In this document: positions 41,117 to 52,300 of the stretch, in pieces | Position numbering within the stretch: the first letter of the stretch is position 1 | How the letters are laid out: each line of letters opens with the position of its first letter | Assembly: GCA_016704465.1 (NCBI GenBank) | Contig: JADJAD010000001.1 | Location: forward strand, 930,001 to 994,000 | Direction of reading: 5' to 3' | DNA from: Gemmatimonadota bacterium | GTDB lineage: Bacteria; Gemmatimonadota; Gemmatimonadetes; Gemmatimonadales; Gemmatimonadaceae | DNA: 64,000 nucleotides | Position numbers and translations under genes: made by a program | The notes under the pieces: model-generated | Told to the model about the DNA's origin: nothing | Database searches by the model: none | What the model saw: the letters and a program-made list of their open reading frames with translations, nothing else

Positions 41117-43907
41117 GGCGCGGCCCCAGCGTCGGTCGCGAGCAGGACACCCGTGGCCGCGTCGAGGTCCGCGCACGCTCGGGCGAAGGCGCGCTCCACC
41201 GCCACCACGTCCAGTTCGGCGCACAGCGTGCGCGCGCGACGCGCATTCGTCTCGATGCGTCCACCCAGTGCCACCAGCGCGTGCGCACCGACACACCCGC
41301 TCGACGACTTGAGCCCGTGCGCGTGAAACGTCACGCCATCGATGTCGCCCGCCGCCCACGACGCGCGCAGTGCGGCAACGATGCGTGCACCGTCCTCGGC
41401 GAATGCCCGTACCACCTGCGCCACCAACGACCCATCCGGATCCATGGCCCGCACATCATCGAGGGCCTGGAGGTCGATCGTCGTCTCGGCCCCCTCGGCG
41501 GCAAACGTCGCGGCGTCTATCGAGACGTCGCGCACGACCCCACCGATGCCGGGAGGGACTGGGGTCGAAGCGTGCGCGCGCGAGGCACCCTGCTTCCCTG
41601 CCGCGGTCCAGCGCACCAGCGCATCGCGCAGCGCCTGCCGAGTGAACGGTTTGGGCAGGTAGTCATCCATCCCGGCCGCGAGGCAGAGCTCCCGGTCGCC
41701 GCGCAGCACGTTGACGGTGAGCGCCACGATCGGCGTGTGGCAACCCGCCGCTCGCTCGAACGTTCGAATCTGTCGTGTCGCCTCGAACCCGTCCACGACC
41801 GGCATCTGGCAATCCATGAGGATCACGTCGAAGCGCTGCGCGGTTGCAGCTGCGACGCCGGCCTCGCCACCGTCGGCCATGGTCACGTCGCAGTCGAAGA
41901 GCGTCAACATCGCGCGCGCCACCGGCGGTTGACCTCGTTGTCTTCCACGACGAGGACGCGCGCCGAGATCAGCGTGGCGGGAACTGCGCCCGCCCGGTCG
42001 ACTCCACTCCCCTGTCCCGGCGACTCACCCGTCGACATCAGCGCCCGCTGCATGGCGTCCTGCAACTCGGCACGCCGGGCCGGCTTGATCAGGCTCACGA
42101 CGATGCCGCTTGCGCGGGCCATCTCGAGGTCGCCCGGCGCGCTCGCCGATGTCAGGAGGAGCGCGCGAGGTGCGCCCAGATGGGGCGTGTCGGCGATCGC
42201 CTGGGCCAGCTCGAGTCCCGACATTCCAGGGAGGTTTCGGTCGAACAGGGTCAGGTCGAAGGGGCGCCCGGCATCGACGGCCGCTTGTAGCGCGACCATT
42301 TCGCCCGGCCCGTCGCCGACCGACATCGCCTCGAGCCCCAGCGATTCGCATTGCGCTTCGAGAATCGACCGGTTCGTCGCGCTGTCATCCACGATCAGCA
42401 CCCGGCGCGCCGTGAGGATCGTGTCCTGTCCGGCGCGAGGCGCGCTCCCGTGGGCTACATCGCGTGGCAGCTCGAACGAAAAGGTGGACCCTTGCCCCGG
42501 CACACTGTGGATCGTCACCCCGCTCCCCATCAGCACGAGCAGCTGTTGTGAGATCGCCAACCCCAGCCCCGTGCCGCCGAACCGACGGGCGGTGGACATG
42601 TCGGCCTGGGAGAATGGCTGGAAGAGGCGTGACAGCTCGTCGGATGAGAGTCCGATGCCCGTGTCGCGCACCGAGTAGCGAATCACCGCCCGCGCGTCGT
42701 CGGTATCGGCAAGGCGCACCATCTCGACCACGACTTCGCCGAGCTCCGTGAACTTGACGGCGTTCGCCACCGGGTTCGTCATCACCTGTCGCAAGCGAAT
42801 CGCGTCGCCGACGACGGTCGTGGGCAGCGCCGGATCGCGGCGACAGGCGAGCACGATCCCCTTGCGATCGGCACGGTCGGCCAGGAGCGATGTCACGTCT
42901 TCGGCCAGCGTGGCGATGTTGAACGGCAGCATCTCGAGCTCCATGCGATCGGCTTCGATCTTGGAGATGTCGAGGATGTTGTTGATGACCGTGAGCAACG
43001 CCTCGGACGAGCGGCTCGCGGATTGTGCCATGCGCCGCTGCGACTCGGTCAGCGCCGAATCCGACAGCAGGTCGAGCATGCCGACGACGCCGTTGAGCGG
43101 CGTCCGGATCTCGTCACTCATGTTGGCGAGAAATTGGGACTTCGCCTGGCTGGCCGCTTCGGCGCGTTCCTTTGCCAGCACCAGCTCATCCTGCGCCATG
43201 TGGCGCCGCGTGATGTCCTGCGTCACCCCGATCACCCGCACCCCGCCATCGTCGGAGGGCTGCGCGCGACCGCGGACGCTCAGCCACCGCCAGCCGCGGC
43301 CAAAGCCGGGCTGAAACTCGCATTGCAACGAGTCTCCGGGTGCCCGAGCGCCCGCAACAGCCTCGAGCAACCGTTCCCGATCGTCCTTGTGCACGAACTG
43401 CAGGAACGACGTGATCTCGCCATCGCACAGCCGCTTAACCACCTCGTTCGGGGCCGAGTCGCCCGTGACGAGCAGCCGTCGCGTTGCCACATCGTACTCC
43501 GAGGTCGTGAGGCCGCCGCTTTCCAGCGCCAAGTGCAGCCGAACGTTGACTGCGCGCGCCTGCTCCTCCGCGCGCTCGCGAATCGAAACCTCGCGCCACA
43601 GGTCGTGGTTCTTGTTGCGCGTCTCCTGGACGGCCTCGGACAACTGGTTGGCGAGACGCTCCGATCCGGCCCGCGCGCGCAGCATGCCCATCGCGTTGCC
43701 GGCCGAACGCCGACTGACGAGCACGAGAATGCCGCCAAACACCAGCGACAAGACGCCGAGCTGCGTCTCCGTGGGTCCGCCGAGCCACAGCTTGAAGAGC
43801 GCGACGGGGACCATGTATCCCATCACGAACATGGTGTGCGCGATGTGCAGCGGTCCGGTGCTGACGAGGCCGACCGAGGCGATGCCGGTCATCACGAAGC
43901 CTACCAC
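41113..43907 (-). pseudogene. hybrid histidine kinase with two receivers and Hpt, frameshifted and His-box mutated
   Basis: From GTG 43907: membrane segments (about 1-65), coiled linker, PAS domain, HisKA, HATPase (VANAVKFTE, DTGIGLSSDE, GGTGLGLAIS), receiver 1 (VDDSATNRSIL, LTLFDRNLPGMSG), start of receiver 2 (VLVVEDNEVNR). The frame then breaks near 41921-41930; receiver 2 resumes as ARAMLTLFDCDVTMADGG with LMDCQMPVVDG and KPFTRQAL, followed by an Hpt domain with HAHGLKSSSG. One missing base restores the frame. The H box reads FLANMSDEIRTPLNG: the phospho-accepting His is Asp (codon GAC). The N-terminus also looks truncated. It is upstream of and coupled to the GGDEF/EAL gene. Confidence 0.8.
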
Positions 43908-44100
43908 AGCAAAACTTGCGGAACAAGGCGGCAGTCCTGCTCTACGCTCTTGGCAAAGAGCGTGGTGTCGAGGGCCTGCGAGTCATGCGGCGGCTGCGGC
44001 CGACGAGTTGACTTCGACCCTGGACCTCTGTCGCCCCGTGCCTGACGCGTGAGAAGGCGCGAACGCATAGCGACGGGCACTCTCTTGACACTCCTCTAAC

Positions 44101-44137
44101 AACGGGCGGCCCCCGGAACCACCGGAGGCCGCCCGTT
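44101..44137 (-). terminator. strong hairpin terminator after the SusC/SusD operon
   Basis: Stem AACGGGCGGCC / GGCCGCCCGTT (11 bp, extended inward by CCGG/CCGG), 58 bp after the SusD-like stop. The 43908-44194 region holds no gene otherwise. Confidence 0.75.
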
Positions 44138-44194
44138 CGATTCAATCAGGAGCAGCAGGGGACGCCGTCCTGCCTGCCGTTCCAGCTCCGCCCG

Positions 44195-45553
44195 TCAGTA
44201 GCCCGTGTTCTGCACGATCCTGGGGGCGACGTCGATCTCGTTCTGTGGGATCGGAAAGAGGGTCCGGAACGCCGGGATTTCGAGCACCGACATTGCGCGC
44301 TGGGTGCGCACGAGGTCAGCCCACCGGTCGCCCTCGTACGCCAGCTCGCGACGGCGTTCGCGCCAGACGGCATCGCGCACTTCGGACTGCGTCGCCACGT
44401 CGATGCCCAGCGTGTGGAGTGCCACGCCCGCGCGCGCACGCAACAGATTGTACGTCGCCACCGCGCCCGCGAGGTCGCCCTGCATCGCCTGCGCCTCGGC
44501 CTTGTTGAGCAGGACCTCGGCGAATCGGATGATGTGCAAGTCCTCGGCGCCTTCGGTTGTGCGCCACTTGGCGCCGTACCGTCGGTTGCGGCTGTCTCGC
44601 TCGATGCTCCAGGCGAGGCGTGCGTCGCCGCTCTCATACGCATTCTGCAGCGCGGCCGTCGGCGCAATTTCGTAGCGCCCGCCGAGCGCCTTGGCCAGGT
44701 AGTAGAATCCGGACAGGTTGTACTCGGTCGCGGTGAAGGCGACGCGCCAGATGTCCTCGCCCGTCTCCGCCGTCGGTGAGAAGAGCGACGCGAAGTTCGG
44801 GGCGAGTTCGAGCCCTTCATTGATCACGGTGTTGGCCGCGGCGATGGTTGCCGGCCAATTCCCCTGGTAGAGCAGGATGCGCGACTTGAGCGCCTCGGCC
44901 GCCAGCAGCGACGCAGCGCGCGTTCGAGCATCGCTGCCCATCAGCTGCGAGGCCTGGACGATGTCGGCCAGGATCTGCGTGTACACCTGCCCGACGGTCG
45001 CGCGTTCGGTGCTGGCCAGCTCGCCGAGCGACGTCGGCGGGGCGAGGCGGATGGGAACCGGCCCCCACAACTTCACGAGGTTGTGGTAGCCTAACGCCCG
45101 GATGAGGTGCGCCTGCCCAACAATGTCGTTGCGCTCATCCTCGCTGATCTGCGTCACCGCCGGCACCTTGGCGATGAGTGTGTTGGCGCGGCCGATGGAG
45201 GTGTAAATGGCGTCCCACATATCCTCCATCGTGCTGTTGTCCGCCGCGGTCACCTGCTGGTCGATGTCGGCGTACGTGGTGAACGTCCCCACGTGCGCGA
45301 CATCATCGGAGGCAAGGTCGGAGACGAAGAGCAAGTCGCCACCGTAATAGCTCCCGCTCTGGAGCGCATCATACGCGCCGGCCAGCGCCGCCCGCACGCT
45401 GGGACCGTCGAGGATCGCTTGCGACTCCTCCACCTCGGTCGTCGGCTCGACCGTCAACGTCTTGTCGCACCCCGCGGCCACCGCGAACAGTGCCACGAGA
45501 ACGGCCGGGGTCAGGCATCGCCGCATGAGTGTCTTCCTGATGAGGGTTGGCAT
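44195..45553 (-). CDS. SusD/RagB family outer-membrane nutrient-binding lipoprotein
   Basis: A 452-residue lipoprotein (LVALFAVAAGC lipobox, Cys followed by DKTL). SusD features: an acidic N-terminal segment, TPR-like helices (GQAHLIRALGYHNLVKLWGPVPI, AAEALKSRILLYQGNW), the IIRFAEVLLNKAEAQAMQGDLAGAVATYNLLRARAG repeat region, and the C-terminal WRERRRELAYEGDRWADLVRT and LFPIPQNEIDVAPRIVQNTGY, all diagnostic. It binds the substrate for the partner SusC-type transporter. I use ATG 45553; a GTG at 45571 overlapping the SusC stop is an alternative. The operon is SusC then SusD, 11 bp apart. Confidence 0.93.
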   Translation of the reverse strand: MPTLIRKTLMRRCLTPAVLVALFAVAAGCDKTLTVEPTTEVEESQAILDGPSVRAALAGAYDALQSGSYYGGDLLFVSDLASDDVAHVGTFTTYADIDQQVTAADNSTMEDMWDAIYTSIGRANTLIAKVPAVTQISEDERNDIVGQAHLIRALGYHNLVKLWGPVPIRLAPPTSLGELASTERATVGQVYTQILADIVQASQLMGSDARTRAASLLAAEALKSRILLYQGNWPATIAAANTVINEGLELAPNFASLFSPTAETGEDIWRVAFTATEYNLSGFYYLAKALGGRYEIAPTAALQNAYESGDARLAWSIERDSRNRRYGAKWRTTEGAEDLHIIRFAEVLLNKAEAQAMQGDLAGAVATYNLLRARAGVALHTLGIDVATQSEVRDAVWRERRRELAYEGDRWADLVRTQRAMSVLEIPAFRTLFPIPQNEIDVAPRIVQNTGY

Positions 45554-45564
45554 GGTGGTCGTCC

Positions 45565-48500
45565 TCACCACGATCCGCGTACGCCGAACGAGATCGTCCG
45601 GGCGAGCGGATACGCGTAGAAGTCGGTGCCGAGCGAGATCGATGCACCCGACCCATTGCTGTTGACGTCCGGGTTGAAGCCCGTGTACTCGGTCCAGGTG
45701 GCAAGGTTGCGCCCTGAGACGAAGATGCGCGCTTCGGAGAGGTTGAGGGTGCGCGCCAGCGACTGCGGCATGAGGTATCCGAGCGTCACCTCCTGCAGGC
45801 GGAGGTACGATCCGTCCTCGACGAATCGGCTCGACACGTCGCGTGCACCAGAGGTCCCGTCATAGCTGAGGCGCGGCTGTTCGGCCACGTCGCCCGGTGC
45901 CTTCCAGCGTTTGTCGTACGTGTCCTTGAGCTTGTTGTCGAAGTAGTAGCCGCCGTCATCGGCGAAGATGCGAATCGCATTGAAGACCTTGTTGCCCTGC
46001 GTGAACTGGAGGAACGAGCGCAGGTCGAACCGCTTCCAGCCGAAGGTGTTGGTCCAGCCGCCGAAGTACTTGGGGTGTGGTGACCCCACGATGGTCCGGT
46101 CGTCGGCGGTGATGTCGCCGTCGCCGTTCACGTCGTCGTAGATCGCATCACCCGTTTCCGGGTCGACCCCCTTGAAGCGCAGCGTCTGGAAGGCGCCGAT
46201 CGGCTGCCCGACCTCTACCCGATTGATGCTGCGGATCCCGCTGTTGAACGGTTCGTTTCGATATAGCGCGGTCACCTCGTTCCGGAGGAACGAGATGTTG
46301 AAGTCCGAATTCCAGTTGAAGCCGCCGACGCGCGACTCCCGGATCGGCTCGGTGCTGAGCTGGAACTCCCAGCCGCGGTTCTCGATGTTTCCGATGTTGT
46401 CGTAGACGCTGGTGAAGCCGCTGGTCGAGGTAATGGGGCGGAACACGAGCAGGTCATCCGTCGTCTTCCTGAAGTAGTCGGCAACGAGCCCGATACGGCC
46501 GGCGAACATCGAGAAGTCGATCCCGATGTCGAACTCGCGCGTGGTCTCCCACTTGAGGTCGGGGTTCGCGAGCGACGACGGCGCGATCCCTGGTGCGTCG
46601 GCATAGTTCGCCTTGCCGAAGCGCGCCAGCGAGGCGAAGTCGTCCGGGATTCCCTCGTTCCCGGTCTCACCGTAGCTCAGGCGGAGCTTCATGTCGCCCG
46701 CCTTGCGGATGGCCGACAGCCACGACTCGTCCGACAGCGCCCACCCCAGCGACGCCGACGAGAACGTCCCGTAGCGATAGTTCTTGCCGAAGCGTGACGA
46801 ACCGTCGGTGCGCACGCTGGCGCTGACGAAGTACCGGTCGTTGAGCGACCAGTTGGCGCGCGAGAAGAAGGACGCCAGGTTGTTGTCGGTGCGCCCGCCA
46901 TCGTACGACGTCACCTTGCCAGCGTTGCCAGGGTACCGGAACTGCGTGCTCCCGAACCCTTCCCCCTGCAGGAAGTCGTCCTCGCTGCTGTTGTACTCGA
47001 CGCCCGACCCGCCAACGATCGACAGCTGCCCAAAGCGCTGGCCGGGCACCTCCCACTGCAGGTAGGTCTCGGCCACATAGCGGCTCACCGTGGTATTCCC
47101 CTGCTGCGCAACCCCTGCCGCGCTGGCGGCGTACGTGCCGATGATGAGCGGCGAGTTCCAGCGCAGGTCGCGCAGGTTGAGCATGTCGACGCCGACACGT
47201 CCATTGAGTCGGAAACGATCGCTGAACGCATACGACATCTCGGTATTGCCCATCGCCCGCAGCGTGCGCGACTCCGCGTTGTCGAGGACGCCCAGGCCGA
47301 CAGGATTGGTGTACTCGAGTCCGTCGTCGGTCGAGGTAAACGTCCCGTCGGCATTTCGAACGGGCACGTTCGGCTGGTTCGCCAGCGCGTTGGTGGCGAC
47401 ACCGTCGATCGTGTTGTCGTTCTCGTTGCGGATGTTTCCTTCGCGTCCCAGGCCGATTGAGGTACGCACGCTCAACTTGGAGGAGGGCGCGAAGTCGAGG
47501 TTGGCACGGAAGTTCGCCCGACGGTACTGCGAGCCGAGCAGGATTCCTGTCTGGTCGAAGAAGGCGCCCGAGACGAAGTAGGAGATCCGCTCGCCGCCGC
47601 CGGTCATGCCGACCGAGAGATCGTACACGGGCGCCGTCTGGAGCACCGCCTTCTGCCAGTCGGTGTCGACGGTGTCGTCAACCCCAGGCACGAATGGGAG
47701 TTCGTCATCGGCGTAGCCGTCGTTCTTCGCCGCCTCGTTGAAGTAGGCCACATACTCCTTGGCGTTGAGCATGTTGACCTTCTTCGAGAGGTCCTGCGTC
47801 CCGTAGTAGCCGTTGAAGTTGACCTTGGGACGCCCAGCCTCGCCGCGCTTGGTGGTGATGAGCACCACGCCGTTCGAGCCACGCGAGCCGTAGATCGCCG
47901 ACGCCGAGGCGTCCTTCAGGACATCGATCGAGGAAATCTCGTCGGGGCTCAATCCGCTCACGGCGCTCACATCCTGCCCGCCCATGCCTAGTTGCGAATA
48001 GCTGTCCCGAAGCATCGGGATTCCGTCGATCACGTACAGCGGCTGGTTGCCCGCCGAGAGCGACGAGGCACCGCGCACTCGTACCGAGATGCCATTGCCG
48101 GGGTTGCCGGCGTTCTGGACCACCTGCAACCCGGCGGCCTTGCCCTGCAGCGCCGCCGCGACACTGGCAACCGGCATGTTGACCAGCTCCTCGTTGCGCA
48201 CCGTCGCCACCGCGTTGGTTACCTCGCGGCGATTGGCCGTGCCGTAGCCGACCACGACGACCTGTGACAGGTTGATCGCGGCCGTGCGGAGCGTGAAGTC
48301 AGCCACCGCCGTGTCGAGCACCGCGACCGTCACGCCGCGCTGCGCGGGACCGAATCCCAGGCGCGTGGCGCGAATGGTGTAGCTCCCGGGCGGGACGTTC
48401 CGGATCAGGTATCGGCCGTCACTGGCCGTGATTGCACCGAGCGTCGAGCCAGCCACCACCACCTGTACGCCGTCGACCGGGCGTCGCGACGCCGAGTCGA

Positions 48501-48615
48501 GGACTTCTCCCCGGATGAAGCCCGTCGCCTGGGCGGAGGCATTCGACGGGAGAAGGACCGTCGCAATTCCGCCGGCAGCAACAAGCACTGCGGACCATAA
48601 ACATCGCCTCGTCAT
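45565..48615 (-). CDS. SusC/RagA family TonB-dependent outer-membrane transporter
   Basis: A 1016-residue receptor. Signal peptide (LWSAVLVAAGGIATVLLPSNASAQ), carboxypeptidase-D-like domain (GFIRGEVLDSASRRPVDGVQV, DGRYLIRNVPPGSYTI), plug with the SusC signature (VVVVGYGTANRREVTNAV, VRVRGASSLSAGNQPLYVIDG, SSIDVLKDASASAIYGSRG), and a C-terminal barrel ending in aromatic ISFGVRGSW. It imports an oligomeric substrate bound by SusD; the substrate cannot be deduced. ATG 48615 is preceded by GGGAGG at good distance; the open frame upstream is not conserved-looking. Confidence 0.95.
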   Translation of the reverse strand: MTRRCLWSAVLVAAGGIATVLLPSNASAQATGFIRGEVLDSASRRPVDGVQVVVAGSTLGAITASDGRYLIRNVPPGSYTIRATRLGFGPAQRGVTVAVLDTAVADFTLRTAAINLSQVVVVGYGTANRREVTNAVATVRNEELVNMPVASVAAALQGKAAGLQVVQNAGNPGNGISVRVRGASSLSAGNQPLYVIDGIPMLRDSYSQLGMGGQDVSAVSGLSPDEISSIDVLKDASASAIYGSRGSNGVVLITTKRGEAGRPKVNFNGYYGTQDLSKKVNMLNAKEYVAYFNEAAKNDGYADDELPFVPGVDDTVDTDWQKAVLQTAPVYDLSVGMTGGGERISYFVSGAFFDQTGILLGSQYRRANFRANLDFAPSSKLSVRTSIGLGREGNIRNENDNTIDGVATNALANQPNVPVRNADGTFTSTDDGLEYTNPVGLGVLDNAESRTLRAMGNTEMSYAFSDRFRLNGRVGVDMLNLRDLRWNSPLIIGTYAASAAGVAQQGNTTVSRYVAETYLQWEVPGQRFGQLSIVGGSGVEYNSSEDDFLQGEGFGSTQFRYPGNAGKVTSYDGGRTDNNLASFFSRANWSLNDRYFVSASVRTDGSSRFGKNYRYGTFSSASLGWALSDESWLSAIRKAGDMKLRLSYGETGNEGIPDDFASLARFGKANYADAPGIAPSSLANPDLKWETTREFDIGIDFSMFAGRIGLVADYFRKTTDDLLVFRPITSTSGFTSVYDNIGNIENRGWEFQLSTEPIRESRVGGFNWNSDFNISFLRNEVTALYRNEPFNSGIRSINRVEVGQPIGAFQTLRFKGVDPETGDAIYDDVNGDGDITADDRTIVGSPHPKYFGGWTNTFGWKRFDLRSFLQFTQGNKVFNAIRIFADDGGYYFDNKLKDTYDKRWKAPGDVAEQPRLSYDGTSGARDVSSRFVEDGSYLRLQEVTLGYLMPQSLARTLNLSEARIFVSGRNLATWTEYTGFNPDVNSNGSGASISLGTDFYAYPLARTISFGVRGSW

Positions 48616-49306
48616 ACGCAGCCTCCCATGGTGAATGCGCGGTGCCAGGGCACGTGATTCATGGCCGGACCGGCGCAGTGTTCCGTCTGACACGCCCCGC
48701 CAACGCCACTTCTTTGCGTTTTTCAAATGCAACCCGATTGCGACCGCTTTCGAGCGCTGTGCGAGCGAATCCGGGGTGAGAGAAACGTGGAGGACAGGTG
48801 CACCTAACCGCAATAGGACGTACGGAATGACGGCACATCACGGGTATGCCCGTCGCCCTGTTCCAATGGACGCTTTGTCCCCGTGTGCGCCAGCGACAGA
48901 GCGCTGCCGCGATGGATGGCCCCGCCAGCCTGAGGTAACGGGACAACACGCCAGCGTCACGCTCCGTGGCTCACGCGCACGTTCGAGCCCACCGACGATT
49001 CGCCCGTGACGAATGGGAGCGCGACGGTCGTCGTCGCGGCTCGCGCGCACGCACGACGCGCGTGCTGTGACGAGGCGTGCGGCGATGCACAACGATGGAC
49101 AACGTTACGTATTCCCGCGACGTAGGCGCTGTGTCGACTCCACGATATCGCACGCCGACCCGAAGAGCTCGGTCACACGTCTGGCATGACGTGCTCTGCC
49201 GTTCGGGAAAGGCGACGCTCCGGCGGCGCTCTGGTGTCGTCACCGGCCACGCGGATGGCGCCTGCCGGGGCAGTCGACGACCACAATCAAACGGAGAATT
49301 GCCGGA
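48616..49306. other. 691 bp divergent intergenic region between two SusC/SusD operons
   Basis: No ORF with protein-like composition. It must hold the promoters of both operons; relatively AT-rich tracts are at 48710-48735 (CTTTGCGTTTTTCAAATGC) and 49095-49115 (GACAACGTTACGTATTC), but I could not define -10/-35 elements with confidence. Confidence 0.6.
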
Positions 49307-52300
49307 ATGTGTTCACACCACATCAGCGCGTGGCTCAGACGCCTGACCGCCATGACTGGCATGGCAGTCTTGACGCTGGCGAGTGGGGCCCTCGCGCAAG
49401 CGCACGCACAAGCCGGAGTGGTCTCCGGACGGGTCGTGGACGCGACATCGCAGCAGGCGGTCGTGGGCGTCCAGGTCTTCATCGCCGGGGCAAACGTCGG
49501 TGCCACCAGTGGAAGTGACGGCAGGTACACGATCGCGTCGGCGCCGGCCGGAGTGCAGACCGTCACCGCACGACGCGTCGGATACCTGCCGCTCACCCGG
49601 TCCGTCACCGTCGTCGCTGGAGAGACGGTGACCCTCGACCTGTCGATCAGCGTCGCACCGCTCTCGCTCGAACAGGTGGTCGTGACGGCGAGCGGCGAAT
49701 CACGCAAGCGCGAGGTCGGGACGGCTGTCGCTCAAGTCGACGTCGCCGACCTCCAGGGCAAGACGGGATCCAAGGACATCAGCCAGATCCTCCAGGGAAA
49801 CGCGACCGGCGTCACCATCACCCAATCCACCGGGAGCGTCGGGACCGCCACGAACATCCGCGTACGCGGGAATACCAGCATCAACCTCAGCAACATGCCG
49901 CTGGTGTACGTGGACGGGGCCCGCGTCAACACCAATGCGCGCTCGCTCGGCGTCGGTGGCGCAGCGTCCGACCGGTTCCTCGACATCAGCCCCGACGACA
50001 TCGAGAGCGTGGAGATCGTCAAGGGACCAGCAGCGGCTACGCTCTACGGAACCGAGGCCGCGGCCGGTGTCGTGCGGGTGACGACCAAGCGTGGGAATGC
50101 TGCCCGTTCCCAGACCACCCTGGTACTCGACGGCGGACAGCGCTGGGACGCGAACCAGTACCCGGATCGCGCGTGGAATCCCCTCATCAACCTGGGCGCC
50201 GGCTACAAGGACACCACGTACTACATCAACAGCCTGAAGGGCGGCGCCGACATGCCCAACGAACGGTCGTACTACGATCCGTTCCGGAAGGGAAATGCCT
50301 ACAAGTTGTCGCTGGGCTCCCGGGGTGGGACGGGCACCTTCGGCTACTACATGGGCTACAACCTGTCCAGTCAGGAGGGGGTATTCTCCACAAACGACCA
50401 GAAGGCGCACAATCTGCGCAGCAACCTGAACTTCGAACCGTTCAAGAACGCGAGGATCAACCTCTCGAGTGGCTTCACCACCAGCAACACCGCCTTCAAC
50501 TACGGCGACGGAGAGAGCTGGGGGTTTGTGGGCGCCGCCCTGCTCGGCCCACCCATGTGGGCCCCCATCAATGCGGCCGATCCGACCAGTGGCGGGGCCA
50601 AGATGCTCACCTGTCCCAGAGCGCTCGAAGAGGCCCGCAAGTCCGGCTCGTCGCTGGCCGACGTCACCGCGTCGACCTGCATCTACGACCGGACCTTCCA
50701 GGGGGCGAACAACTACGATCGCCTGAGCACGATGGACGTGCAACAGCGGCTCGAGCGCTTCACCGGAAGTGCCACCGGAATCCACACCCTCGGCAGCTGG
50801 CTGTCCACGCGCCTGACGGCGGGGTACGACTCGTACACCGAGCGCGGCTTCAACATGGTCCCGAACATCCCGCTCAAGATCGTCGATTCCGACCCGAACC
50901 GCACGGTGACCGACGCGCTGTCGCGCAGCCTGACGCTGGAGGGATCGTCGACGCTGACCTACCAGCTCCCGATGCGCATACAGACGCAGACCACCGTCGG
51001 TGCGCAGTGGTACCAGACACAGAACAACGTCACCACCGCGAGCAGCATCGGCTTCCCGCCGGGGACGGGGACGCTTGGCAATGGCGCGCAGCGCGACGCC
51101 GGCGAGCAGTTCACCGACGTGCGCACCATCGGCTATTACGTCCAGGAGCAACTTGGCTGGCGCGACCGGGTGTTCATCACCCCCGCCGTGCGCTTCGATC
51201 GCAACAGCGCGTTCGGGCCGAACCTCGGCACCATTGCCTATCCGAAGATCAGCGCGTCGTGGGTCGTCAACGAGGAATCGTGGTTCCCGAGCCGGGCAAT
51301 CAATGAACTCCGCCTGCGTGGTGCACTCGGGACATCGGGTAAGCAGCCAGGTCCTTTCGATGCACTCACCGTGTTGACCACGACCCCCGTCTCCCTCCCC
51401 AACGGCTCGTCGGAGATCGGCTTTTCACCCCAAAGCCTCGGCAACAAGGACCTGAAGCCGGAGCGCGGCCAGGAGCTCGAGGTGGGCTTTGATGCCAAGT
51501 TCCTCGATCGCCGCGTGAACCTGGAGTTCACGGCGTACAACAAGAAGACCCGCGACGCCCTGGTGCTCCGTCCGCTTCCCCCGTCCACCGGCTTCGCCAC
51601 GGGGCAGTGGGACAACGTGGGCGAGGTGATCAACAAGGGCGTCGAGGTCGCCGTCGACGCGGACCTGGTGCGCAACGACTTCATGTCGTGGAACAGCCGC
51701 CTCACGTACGCCGGCGTCAGCAGCAAGATCACCAAGCTCGCCGTCCCCATCGCCATCGGTGGTCGCGGGTTGCAGGAACACCGGGAGGGAAGCGAATACG
51801 GCGCCTACTTCATGAAGCCGGTCAGCCTCGATGCGAGCGGCAACATCGTCATCGCGCCGCTTTCCGTGAATGTGGGTCACCCCACGCCGGATTATGAAGG
51901 CTCGCTCGCCAACACGCTCACGTTCCTGAAGGACAAGTTGTCCTTCTATACCCAGTTCGGCTATTCGGGCGGGAACAAGATGATCAACTATACCGAGGTC
52001 TATCAGTGCCGCACCGCGTTCGGAACGTGCGCTGCACGCTACGACCGCGACGCCAGCGGCAACCTGACGCGCATCGGCAAGCTCAAGTCCGACCCGGCCG
52101 CGAACTTCCAGCCGTACATGTTCCTGTACGACGGCAGCTATGTGCGCCTGCGCACCATCTCGCTCTCGTACGTCGTGCCGCTGCAGCTCGCACAAACGAT
52201 TGGCGCCTCCTCGGCCAACGTCAGCCTGATCGGTAGCAACTTCCACCTCTGGACCGACTACCCGGGGACCGATCCCGAGATCAACAGCCAGGGACGCCAG

